NCBI RefSeq assembly: GCF_023898315.1 | Contig: NC_064622.1 | Span: 165,684,178 to 165,748,177 of the forward strand | Direction: 5' to 3' | Source: Schistocerca nitens | Taxonomy: Eukaryota > Arthropoda > Insecta > Orthoptera > Acrididae | Length of the DNA: 64,000 bases | Part shown: piece by piece, positions 43,029-54,311 of the stretch | Numbering within the stretch: position 1 is the first letter of the stretch | Layout of the letters: each line of letters opens with the position of its first letter | Program-made: the position numbers and the translations under genes | Notes under the pieces: model-generated | Databases searched by the model: none | Told to the model about the DNA's origin: nothing | What the model saw: only the letters and a program-made list of their open reading frames with translations

Positions 43029-44595
43029 CAGGGTGTTACAAAAAGGTACGGCCAAACTTTCAGGAAACATTCCTCACACATAAATAAAGAAAAGATGTTA
43101 TGTGGAGATGTGTCCGGAAACGCTTAATTTCCATGTTAGAGCTCATTTTAGTTTCGTCAGTATGTACTGTACTTCCTCGATTCACCGCCAGTTGGCCCAA
43201 CTGAAGGAAGGTAATTTTGACTTCGGTGCTTGTGTTGACATGCGACTCATTGCTCTACAGTATTAGCATCAAGCACATCAGTGCGTAGCATCAACAGGTT
43301 AGTGTTCATTACGAACGTGGTTTTGCAGTCAGTGCAATGTTTACAAATGCGGAGTTGGCAGATGCCCATTTGATGTATGGATTAGCACGGGGCAATAGGC
43401 GTGGCGCGGTACGTTTGTATCGAGACAGATTTCCAGAACGAAGGTGTCCCGACAGGAAGACGTTCGAAGCAATTGATCGGCGTCTTAGGGAGCACGGAAC
43501 ATTCCAGCTTATGGCTCGCGATTGGGGAAGACCTAGAACGACGGGGACACCTGCAATGGACGAGGCAATTCTTCGTGCAGTTGACGATAACCCTAATGTC
43601 AGCGTCAGAGAAGTTGCTGCTGTACAAGGTAACGTTGACCACGTCACTGTATGGAGAACCAGTTGTTTCCGTACCATGTACAGCGTGTGCAGGCACTATC
43701 AGCAGCTGATTGGCCTCCACGGGTACACTTCTGCGAATGGTTCATCCAACAATGTGTCAATCCTCATTTCAGTGCAAATGTTCTCTTTACGGATGAGGCT
43801 TCATTCCAACGTGATCAAATTGTAAAATTTCACAATCAACATGTGTGGGCTGACGAGAGTCCGCACGCAATTGTGCAATCACGTCATCAACACAGATTTT
43901 CTGTGAACGTTTGGGCAGGCATTGTTGGTGATGTCTTGATTGGGCCCCATGTTCTTTCACCTACGCTCAATGGAGCACGTTATCATGATTTCATACGGGA
44001 TACTCTACCTGTGCTGCTAGAACATGTGCCTTTACAAGTACGACACAACATGTGGTTCTTGCACGATGGAGCTCCTGCACATTTCAGTCGAAGTGTTCGT
44101 ACGCTTCTCGACAGCAGATTCGGTGACCGATGGATTGGTAAAGGCGGACCAATTCATGGCCTCCACGCTCTCCTGACCTCAACCCTCTTGACTTTCATTT
44201 ATGGGGGCATTTGAAAGCTCTTGTCTACGCAACCATGGTACCAAATGTAGAGACTCTTCGTGCTCGTATTGTGGACGGCTGTGATACAATACGCCATTCT
44301 CCAGGGCTGCATCAGCGCATCAGGGATTCCATGCGACGGAGGATGGATGCATGTATCCTCGCTAACGGAGGACATTTTGAACATTTCCTGTAACAAAGTG
44401 TTTGAAGTCACGCTGGTACGTTCTGTTGCTGTGTGTTTCCATTCCGTGATTAATGTGATTTGAAGCGAAGTAATAAAATGAGCTCTAACATGGAAAGTAA
44501 GCGTTTCCGGACACATGTCCACATAACATATTTTCTTTCTTTGTGTGTGAGGAATGTATCCTGAAAGTTTGGCCATACCTTTTTGTAACACCCTG
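43029..44595 (+). mobile_element. DD41D mariner-superfamily transposon, complete ends
   Basis: 1567 bp, ends CAGGGTGTTACAAAAAGG and inverse CCTTTTTGTAACACCCTG, flanked by TA (43027-43028, 44596-44597). Terminal inverted repeats match for about 125 bp, with small differences. Inserted in the leader of the hAT element. Related to, but distinct from, the element at 2459. Confidence 0.92.
43337..44393 (+). pseudogene. DD41D transposase with two frameshifts
   Basis: N-terminal domain MFTNAELADAHLMYGLARGN with helix-turn-helix (FEAIDRRLREHGTFQ, SVREVAAVQGNVDHVTVWR). The first frameshift is near 43660. The second part has catalytic Asp in VLFTDEASFQ, VNVWAGIVGD, and Asp in WFLHDGAPAHFS. A second frameshift near 44155 splits the third region; in the other frame SPDLNPLDFHLWGHLKAL supplies the final Asp 41 residues after that of HDG. 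The end is RRRMDACILANGGHFEHFL. Two single-base-scale lesions kill an otherwise complete enzyme. Confidence 0.88.
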
Positions 44596-44879
44596 TAGAT
44601 TTGAATAACAACTTTTCTCGAATGAAACCTAAGACATACTAGTTACGAGCACAGCGAGCGTGTTTGTCTAGCGGCGGCATTCAATTCATAAAACAGCGGC
44701 GCGGCGTATGTTGTCGCAGCCAACTGGCGCGCAGCGGCACACGCCGCCGAGCCGTTTCTCGTGAGCTTCTCGAGAATTGATTGAGAACTAGAGGCTCGAG
44801 GAATTCTCGGTGCGCTCGAGTCGCCTCGCCTCGCCATCCCATCACTGGGTTCAACATTCTGTTGGATTCATTATGTGAC

Positions 44880-47230
44880 AATAATGCTTACTCAGCTGTC
44901 TTTCTCATTTTCCATGTTTCCTGAGGCAGTCAAACTCTTCTACTATCCTATCTGTAGTTTATAAGTGAATCAGAAACATTCTATCTTCGTCTTTCATGTA
45001 ATTTTGTGCAGTAGGATACTTTAGTATAGGAATATTTTAGAAAAAGATTCTACAGTGTACCTATGTATATATTATGTTATGTTAGTGGTAAGTAATGGAG
45101 TCATAAGAGGATGTAAGAAAGTAATGAGGTACCATTATTAAAGAATTTCTATCAAACAAAGAGGTAAGGTAAACTGAAAATGAAAGGTGTCAGCATATGT
45201 GAGTTATAATTAACATCTGAAGTAATCATCTCGTTAATGCAGCAGCAGAGGCAATATGCAGTAAAACAAATCTTGGATACTAGATCTTAATAGTAATTGA
45301 ATAATAGAAGTGTTTGTGTTTAGTACAATCAGTATATGGAGATAACTATCTACTTATTGAAGTGTGTCATGGTACAGCCTTTTCTTATTTAAGGAATTAC
45401 AACTTTAAACATAGTTGCCTGGAGTAATGTGTGTAGAAAGAATAAGCAAGATTTGTATGTGTATCACCCTTCAGGCTAGAACCTTAAGCAATTTGATGGA
45501 ATACAGTGAAATAATAGTTTTTCTAAGTGATAATTTTGTCTGATCGACAATGAGGGTTAAGTTTGCCTTAGCATAAGGATCTGTTTCTATAGAGTGTTTT
45601 TCAGTATAATCAGTTCTGCAGTGAATAAGCAGAGCAGGTGTTTATTTATTAGACAATGAAGCAATAAGGAAATAATAAAATAATGAATAATGTTAGGGTC
45701 GTAATGGTTAGGGAGCCTGTCTCTGCAGTAGGGATATTTTAATAGAATGCACTCCACTAGCTAACGAGGTAGGAAAGGAAAGGAAAATAATGGAGCTGAC
45801 AGACAAGATTGAGTAATGAAAAAGATAACTATACAAACAAATATGGTGTAAGTATATGGATGTTCTATTTGTGAACTAGGCAACGTCGGGTATTGTTTAT
45901 ATTGTGCAGTTCATGACACTACAACTGGGAATGAGAGTTTAACAGAAAGAGCAATATTTTAGTGAGGTACAAGTCATATAATGCTGCATTATTGGAACTA
46001 TAGGGTATCTAAAAACTTCTGTTTGTGTTCTAAGGAATTATGAGCTTAAAGTGGTAATACTGGAACAAAGAACAGTAAGTTTGCTTATAACTGATAACTG
46101 TGGTGCGAGAGTGATGTGAATGTTCGGAGAGGTCAACCATCTGGTAACATTTGTGATTTTGTAATGATTTAATTTTCTGGGTGAATGAGAATAGTGCTCA
46201 GAGATGAATAAAGAAATAGGGCAAAGATTTGGTAAACTTCCATCCCCTTAATTTTGATTTGAATAGTAATTAAGTTATGTGATGTTGATTCTATTCTATT
46301 TTTAATGTAATGATTAGTAAATTTATGCTACTGCACATCTTGAGTTTTTGCCATTTTGCAAATGGGAAAGAGACCCATATCTTTAAAGTTTAGCCAGTTT
46401 CAGGCAGTTATGACTTAAAGTAATGTTTTGTAGTGTACTGAGTACTTGATTTTAAATTTTGATTAGTCCACACCTTTCGTACTATAGTCAGTTTTAGTGT
46501 GCTAATTATTGTAATGTTGTGAGAACTATGTATTAATGACTATCATTTGCCTTTTAGTGTTAAACATTTTTTTCTTAGACTTAAGTTAGAAGTAAAAGTA
46601 AGTGTGCTAAAGTAGGGTATTTTTTCATGTATTTTGGTGGAGAACCACCTCCAGGGAACTGATAGCAGTGCATTTCTTCACTAACTGCCACTTGGACATG
46701 TTTAAGTCGTGGACAACTTGTTGAGAGAATGTGTAAAAGCTCATTAAAAGTGTGAAAGTGCTTGTGAAAAACGCTAAACATTAAGCAAGTGAAATTTTTT
46801 GTAAAAAAAATGGGTGGGGACTGCAATGCGCAGTGTAATTTAACTTTTTGCTCCCCATGAGGATTAATTTTTTTAAAGCAAGACAGGATTTGTATAAATG
46901 ATATGAAGCTTTAAATGTAATCTTTATTGACCAAAAAAGGACATCAATTATGATGAAGATACATAATTTTTGTTAAAAGTATAACTTACAGATATTTTGT
47001 GATATTGTACAATACACTGTATGTAATTATTTTGTATGAGGATTTTTGTATGGCCAGTTCACGTAAGTATAAATTTGAAAAACGTGTAGTACAGTTTTTG
47101 ATGAGATTTATTATGTAATATTTTTGTGTGTGTAGATTTTAAACCCAATTTCAGGCGTCACTTGTGGTCATTGAATTGCTCAGGTAGCTATTTGCAATAT
47201 CTGTCTGGTCAATCCAATTAGGGGGTGATG
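44880..47230. other. No gene recognised
   Basis: 2.3 kb of AT-rich sequence with no coding signal on either strand and no inverted ends found. Its composition is uniform, so it could be an untranslated part or LTR of a retroelement, but I cannot show this. Confidence 0.4.
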
Positions 47231-47416
47231 TGACGAAGTAAGCTGGGATAATTTTACTTGCCCTCTTGTTCTGCCATCTGCCTCCTTAAATTCGTTTTTT
47301 TCACTTTTAACTATTTACCATTAGCATACATGAATATAATCTGCATTTTCATATAAGAGAAAGGTTGGCCCTCAGTTTTAAAGAATATTACACCAGATCT
47401 AGTTTTATGTATGTAA

Positions 47417-48868
47417 TTGATTAAGTTGGAACTCGTCAAATACAGTGGAATGTCAGGTCTTAAATGGCTACACAGGATAATTGAAATGGCGTGGGAGTCG
47501 GGACAGGTTCCATCAGACTGGACGAAAGCAGTAATCACACCAATCTTTAAACATGGAAACAGAAAAGATTGTAACAACTACAGAGGTATCTCTTTAATCA
47601 GCGTTGTGGGTAAAATCTTCTCAGGTATTGTTGAAAGGAAAGTGCGAGTATTAGTTTAGGACCAATTGGATGAAAATCAGTGTGGGTTTAGGCCTCTTAG
47701 ATGTTGTCAGGACCAGATCTTTAGCTTACGGCAAATAATGGAGAAGTGTTACGAGTGGAACAGGGAATTGTATCTATGCTTTATAGATCTAGAAAAGGCA
47801 TATGACCGGGTTCCTAGAAGGAAGTTATTGTCTGTTCTACGAGATTATGGAATAGGAGGCAAACTTTTGCAAGCAATTAAAGGTCTTTGCATATATAGTT
47901 AGGCAGCAGTTAGAGTTGACGGTAAATTGAGTTCATGGTTCAGAGTAGTTTCAGGGGTAAGACAAGGCTGCAACCTATCTCCACTGTTGTTCATATTATT
48001 TATGGGTCATATGTTGAAAACAATAGACTGGCTGGGTGAGATCAAGATATGTTAACACAAAATAAGCAGTCTCGCATATGTGGATGACTTAGTTGTGATG
48101 GCAGATTCGATTGAAAGTTTGCAAAGTAATATTTCAGAACTAGATCAGAAATGTAAGGACTATGGTATGAAGATTAACATCTCCAAAACGAAAGTAATGG
48201 CAGTGGGAAAGGGATATAAACGGATTGAGTGCCAAATAGGAGGAACGAAGTTAGAACAGGTGGACAGTTTCAAGTACTTAGGATGCATATTCTCACAGGA
48301 TGGCAACATAGTGAAAGAACTGGAAGCGAGGTGTAGCAAAGCTAATGCAGTGAGCGCTCAGCTACGATCTACTCTCTTCTGCAAGAAGGAAGCCAGTACC
48401 AAGACTAAGTTATCTGTGCACCGTTCAATCTTTCGACCAACTTTGTTGTATGGGAGTGAAAGCTGGGTGGATTCAGGTTACCTTATCAATAAGGTTGAAG
48501 TTACGTATATGAAAGTAGCTAGGATGATTGCAGGTACTAGTAGATGGGAACAATGGCAGGAGGGTGTCCACAATGAGGAAATCAAAGAAAAACTGGTAAT
48601 GAACTCTATAGATGTAGCAATCAGGGCGAACAGGCTTAGATGGTGGGGGCATGTTACACGCATGGGAGAAGCAAGGTTACGCAAGAGACTCATGGGTTCT
48701 GCAGTAGAGGGTAGGAGTCGGGGTAGACCAAGGAGAAGGTACCTGGATTCGGTTAAGAATGATTTTGAAGTAATAGGCTTAACATCAGAAGAGGCATCAA
48801 TGTTAGCACTGAATAGGAGATCATGGAGGAATTTTATAAGATGGACTATGCTGCAGACTGAATGCTGA
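47417..48868 (+). pseudogene. LINE reverse transcriptase, two stops
   Basis: Polymerase in order: DWTKAVITPIFKHGNRKDC, NNYRGISLISVVGKIF, a stop at about 47657, ENQCGFRPLRC, CFIDLEKAYDRVPRRKLL (catalytic Asp), another stop near 47900, then GVRQGCNLSPLLF and LAYVDDLVVMADS, where YVDD stands in the place of FADD. The final 262 residues (48080-48868) are open with the C-terminal connection KYLGCIFSQDG, RWWGHVTRMGE and GRSRGRPRRRYLD. No endonuclease domain, so it was truncated at insertion. Confidence 0.85.
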
Positions 48869-48885
48869 AAGGCATAATCAGTCTT

Positions 48886-49199
<314 letters not shown>

Positions 49200-49239
49200 A
49201 GAAGAAGAAGATGAAGAAGAAGAAGAAGAAGAAGAATTG

Positions 49240-50165
49240 ATTTTCTAATTTATTTCGACTATTCCTAGTTAGTATCTTTTGTTATATGGAGCAATCTGTA
49301 ATTGTTTCACAACTTAAATTCTGTTGTTGACTTATAAACAAATATAAATTCTGTAATAATTATAGAAGTTTGGAAGACAAAACCCTAGCATTCTTTAAGT
49401 ATTTATTTGGCTCTATTAGAAAACATGTTAGCAAAACCAGCCCTTCATTAATTCCAAAGTGATTAACAGTTCTGTCAAAAGTATTGTTTATGTAACTATA
49501 TATGTTAATTTCATCATTTAAACAAATAATTCAGCCTACACCTTGTAGTAGAAGAAACTGTTGAAAAGGAATGAATTTTTCGATGTATTCAGTTAATTTA
49601 ATGAGTTAGCTTTTAATTGTAATTTCTGTAAATTTAACTTTGAACAATGTGTAGTTTCAGCATCAATTATTGTGAGGATATATAAGGGCCCGATATTTGT
49701 TCACGAGACAGTTAGTCCACGGCTGAGTTTCAGACAAGGAACCTGTGTTGGTTAAAGCGACAACAATGCATCAACTTGATAGTGAAATAAGTGTTATTCG
49801 ATTAGGTTGTCTGTTAACACAGTGACAGTATCTGCTCCATACATACCTTGCTACTCTTCAAGAACTGCGAACTTTGTGGTTAGGTTTTTACTGCTCATAA
49901 ATGTTCAACAGTGAACTATTGTAGCAGTATGTGGAAACTATTAATGAGGCTTATCGAAAGTTAAACAACATATAAATGTGTATACAGGGGGTTGTGAAAA
50001 GTGAAAGTGAAAGTAAAAGACAGTGAACCGCAAATGTGCATCTGTCGGATACATCATTTACAGAAGACAGTATTTGCACTTGCACCCCCTATTTTTTCAG
50101 CCAGTATGTTGACACTGAGGACAATCAACGAAGAGATAAAGCAGGTGAGCATTGTCACACGTGCC
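49240..50165. other. Non-coding, possibly 5' part of a gypsy element
   Basis: Contains a TATATAAGG word at 49679 and a spliced-leader-like purine-rich stretch near 50000. The 9-bp duplication around 50175-50648 shows that 50165 and 50658 were contiguous before that LINE inserted, so this region joins the gypsy remnant. No matching LTR pair could be found. Confidence 0.35.
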
Positions 50166-50174
50166 ATCCTACAA

Positions 50175-50648
50175 TAGAATAGAAACTTTATTGTCACATA
50201 ACGTGTCATATACAATCAGATTGTTGGGATATAGGTGACTCGTCAGTTTAAAGATACTTTCTAATTGTAAGTATACAGAATAATTACAGGTATTTTATAA
50301 TTTTAAGTTCCACAAAATGATTTAAAATAATCATGTGAAAATAAAGTAAAATTAAGAGGAAGTATTTACTTAAAGTACTTTTTTAACATGACAGAATAAA
50401 ATGTAACAGCAGGTACAGTTATTTGTGACAGTCACAAATTCTTCTACACTGTAATAATATTTACTTGCTAGGTATTTTTTTAAATGATCTCCATATTCTT
50501 CTGGTTCAAAATTTTTAAATCTGTCACAGACTTTATTCCCAAGTCTCATACCCATATAGTAAGGTGTCTTCTCCAGCAGTTTTAGCCTATGAGCTGGTAA
50601 CTTATACTGATATTTGTTTCTTGTTTCATAATCATGCTTGAACAGGTT
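50175..50648 (-). mobile_element. 5'-truncated CR1/Jockey-like LINE tail
   Basis: 474 bp flanked by perfect 9-bp duplications ATCCTACAA (50166-50174, 50649-50657). Encodes the last residues of a polymerase ORF (MGMRLGNKVCDRFKNFEPEE, YYSVEEFV at 50370-50555) and a 3' UTR ending GACAATAAAGTTTCTATTCT in the - sense. Confidence 0.85.
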
Positions 50649-50657
50649 ATCCTACAA

Positions 50658-52802
50658 CAGCACATGGATTAGTTGACCTAGCCCCTTCTTTTCTTCTCCA
50701 AGAAATTCTTCACCTCACAATGTAAGTGGTCTGCCTTCAATAGGGAACTGTTTGTGATATATGAGGCAGTTCACCACTTTTGTGAGGACAGAAGGCTGAT
50801 CTGCAACTGTCTATACAGATCACAAACCACTCATGGTGCCATCCATAACTCTGCTAATGACTTGCCTCCCAGGGCTTTCATCACATGGACCTCATTTGGC
50901 AGTACACCACCGACATCTGCTATATCAAAGGAATCAATCTGACTATATGTTCTGCGTCCACACCATCTCTTCACTTTAGACTTGGACAAACCGATGTGCC
51001 TGCAAGATGATGATCCAGATATATGCCACTTACAGGAAGATGATACTACTGCATTGTCTAATGAATCACATCAGCTACCTGGCTCTCTGCACCTGGTACT
51101 ATGAGACACTTCCACAGGTACCCTCTGCCCCCTCATTCCTGCCTCTCTGCACTGCAAAGTCTTCTTGGCGATCCATGACCTTGCCCATTCTGGCATAAAT
51201 GCCACTACTTGCCTTGTCACTGAATGCTTCATTTGGATGGGTGTTAAGTCAGACTGTCATGCCTAGACACACATATGCCTTCCATTTCAACACAGTAAAT
51301 CCTCTACTAAGTCAATTCAACATCCCCAAATCTCGATCTCCTTGGTCATCTTCCCCTCAGATGATTGCAAATTCTTACTGTCTATTATCGAACATTTCAT
51401 TAGGTGGGTCAAGGCTGTGCCTTGCGAATTCTTACTATCTATTATTTGAACAACTCAGTAGGTGGGTCAAGGCTGTGCCTCTCCTGGCCATTACTGCAGA
51501 TACTGTCACACCTGCATTTGTCACCTCTTGGACTGCCTGCCTTAGTTGCCCCTCTTCTATTACTATCGATCAGGGGCGACAGTTCAAATCTGTTCTTTTC
51601 AGCAGCTGTGTGACTTGTACAGTGCCAATAAATTTTGCAAGACGGTTTGTCATTCCACTTCCTGGTTCGAGACCCTCCCTTGGGTTCTGCTTGGGATTCA
51701 TATGGCATTCAAAGAGGACTTGCAGGGTTCACTGGCCAACATACTTTACGGTGAACCTCTGATCTTGCCTGCTGAATTGATCGAAGATTCGGTGGCTGCC
51801 CCCTCTTTCAAGCTCTCAACTTCAGACAAGTGTGTCCACTCTCACATTGCTCAGATCCACACTCTGCCTCCACATGCCCATGCTGCCCCATGTGCCTGTA
51901 TTCATAAGAAATTAGAAGACTGTGACTACGTGATGCTCTGTGACAACACCATGTGGTCCGCTCTCTAACAGTTTTATTCTGGACCCCACAAAGTGCTCCA
52001 TTGACACATGCACACCTTCGATATCTCCTTAAATGGTAAGTCGCAAACTGTCTGCATCAACAGACTCGGACCAGCTTGGACGCTTGATGATGACTTCCAC
52101 AGATACCTCTGTGTCTTCTCCACCTGATCAGTTTTCTCTTTCCCTTATTTAACCATCACCGTTTGACTTCCTCAGTGCCAGAAAATGCATGTGATCCGTG
52201 TGCTTCGAGTATTAAGAGTGCTACAGGTACTGCATGTGACACTCCCCTCTCTGACACTCCCACCACCAGCACTCATCTTGAGCTTCCCACATCGCTCTCT
52301 CCCCCTTGCTTCACACCCTTTAATGTTGACGTCTCTGGTTTCTCGATTGAGGATCTCTCCTTACAGCTACACAACAGCACTCTCTCTGTGCTCCATGCAC
52401 CCTTCCGCATGCTTGATGACTCTAGATACCACGTCACACTGCTGTGTGTCTCCACCCTTCCTCTCAATGCAGATGAAGATGGCGTCCCTACCTCAAACAA
52501 TGATCACGGTCGCCTTCCCATCTGCATGCCTCCTGTGATGCGTGATGCCTCCATGATGCGCGACCAATCTGTCCTATCTCTCATGGCTTTAAGACTACGT
52601 TGTTTTGGACCTACACAGCTCCACGCCTTTCCTCTGTACAGGAACAGCACAGCAGTGTGCCGCTTCTGGCCAAGACGTGGCTGATCAGGTAACCTTGCCA
52701 CACATGTAGCTTGATGCTAGGTGACCGCCACATCCCCTCTTTGATCTCAGTGCTGCTCCTTTATTCCCTCTGCAGTGATCCGTAATACCAAGGGAGGGTC
52801 TC
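50658..52802 (+). pseudogene. Gypsy pol remnant (RNase H end and integrase)
   Basis: Strongly decayed relative of the element at 3999. About 50750 reads YEAVHHFCED with DHKPL-like sequence near 50820. 51400-51560 has RWVKAVPLLAITADTV and TIDQGRQF (integrase core Asp). 51660-51968 has LPWVLLGIHMAFKEDLQGS, LYGEPLILPAELI and LEDCDYVMLCDN (integrase C-terminus). Then a Ser/Thr/Pro-rich extension (52163-52684). Many frameshifts; gag, protease and polymerase absent, as in the other gypsy. Confidence 0.75.
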
Positions 52803-53040
52803 TGTGGCAACCACCAACATCGAACATGTAAAGAGCAATTCTAACAACAACTACTGTGGTGTACTTTGTGATAATCTTTGACTCAGTCTATTACAGCAGC
52901 CATGTGATGTGTTGCTCTGATTCTTCTATGGTGTTAATACTAAGATGGTGCTTTTTGTGTGTAAAATACGTATGTGGAACTAACTTCTGAGGTTATAGGT
53001 AGGCTTTTGTTAAATAAACATGATGTTTACAAATTCGGAG
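52803..53040 (+). repeat. Probable gypsy 3' LTR
   Basis: Starts TGTGGCAACCACC 5 nt after a purine run AGGGAGGG (52791-52798) that fits a polypurine tract. The end is uncertain. No matching 5' LTR was found in the window. Confidence 0.4.
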
Positions 53041-53980
53041 GTCATATTGTATTTAATCACGTAAACTGCAACATAATTAACTCATAACTGCAAACTAATA
53101 GAGACTGAATAGCAATGACAATAAGAGATAGCTTTGCCAGATTGATAGGCTAGAAAAAGAAAGATGAAGCACGAAAACGAAACTGGAAGTAGTGCTACAA
53201 CAGCTCAAAGCCCTGTGCTTGCCAAGCACATAACATAAAAAGTGTGTATAACCCTCTGAGGGTTTACACAATATAAAACCTCAACATTATTGCAGTTTTA
53301 AATATGATGTAACAACAAAGCAAACACAAAATATTTTAGTTCAAACTCTACCAAAATATGAAGCATAGCAAAGTTCTCCAAACATCTTCATAATGAAACA
53401 TAACTCCTTGTAGTAAATGTTACATGGTTAATCAGTACATCAACCAGCATAACAAATCAATTTTCAAGTGAAAGGCCTAATGTACACAAAAGCATTATAC
53501 ATATTAGCAAAGTACAACATATACAGACATCATCAAATAATCACTAGAAATATCATTAATCATCACTGTTCATAATATATCATAAATCTTAGTATATGGC
53601 CAATTTTGAGCTTGATGTTCAGCAATATATGTTAATGACATAAACTCAATCACTTAAAATGGCATAAAAGACCAAAACCTGGGTCTAATTAAATAAACAA
53701 CAATACAGTCAAATGGCGCTGTGCCATTTAAAAATTAAAAAAATAAACCACAACACAACAAAAATCAAAAATTCTGTCAGTAAAAAAAGTTAAGAAAAAG
53801 TCTTTCAGTTCTCCCTTGGGGAAAACTTTGTGTACGTCACTGTTGTTTGTATATTACCACTGTAATCTACCTGGCAGTTTTCCAGGTCTCTCAATTAATA
53901 CAGCCTACAGTATTTTTTCCATCACAACCCCATAAAGATAAACAATCCTTCTTGCTGCTATTCTTTCCTGTGGGTTGACT
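53041..53980. other. No gene recognised
   Basis: AT-rich sequence between the gypsy remnant and the CR1 element; nothing identified. Confidence 0.4.
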
Positions 53981-53984
53981 GTTT

Positions 53985-54016
53985 TTTATTTATTTATTTA
54001 TTTATTTATTTATTTG
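53985..54016 (-). repeat. CR1 3'-terminal (AAAT)n
   Basis: TTTATTTATTTATTTATTTA on the + strand, the 3' end of the element. Such short 3' repeats are the usual priming tail of CR1-type elements. Confidence 0.8.
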
Positions 54017-54311
54017 ATTAGCCATCCGTAGACATTTTGCAATGTATGGATGTTGTCAGTTTGGATACAGTGATTTTTGCAGATACATTGACACTTTTAT
54101 ATGCATTTACAGAGTATACAAATACAATGACATTTATCACTTACATTCAACAATTAAATATTCACTTATTGTTTAGAAACAGTGTTCCTGAAAATATATT
54201 TTAAGGGTTTTCTGTAACAGTACATGTTGTTAATTTCTTTGATGTCCTGTGCAGCTTGTTATACATTTACAGAATATACAATACAATGTCATTATGTCAC
54301 TTAAATTACAT

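Larger units (their letters stand above)
41401..43070 (-). pseudogene. hAT transposase with BED zinc finger, interrupted
   Basis: N-terminal BED finger (43010-42834): TLWCWQYFTEDADNVTCNIC, then RKNLRN, NTTGMIRHLKLH with the Cys/Cys/His/His pattern. A middle segment (42699-42520) reads GSKRQQQLDEALVAMVTDDF, then QPLSIVEDTG. After the SINE, translation resumes at 41500-41400 as EDPGFRRFVSLLDPKYSIP. Catalytic DDE residues and the dimerisation region would lie further left and are missing. Inactive. Confidence 0.8.
41400..44847 (-). mobile_element. hAT transposon broken by nested insertions
   Basis: Right end has CAGTGATGGGA (element sense) at 44837-44847, a typical hAT terminus, followed inwards by a GC-rich leader. 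The - strand transposase is cut into pieces by a DD41D mariner (43029-44595) and by a SINE (41501-42510) that itself contains a LINE (41598-42449). The left end is truncated near 41400 against the Penelope-type remnant. Confidence 0.8.

Noticed and set aside
44643-44881. Ala/Arg-rich - strand frames near 44.7 kb
   Set aside because: They lie in the GC-rich untranslated leader of the hAT element and start before its BED domain; no family resemblance.
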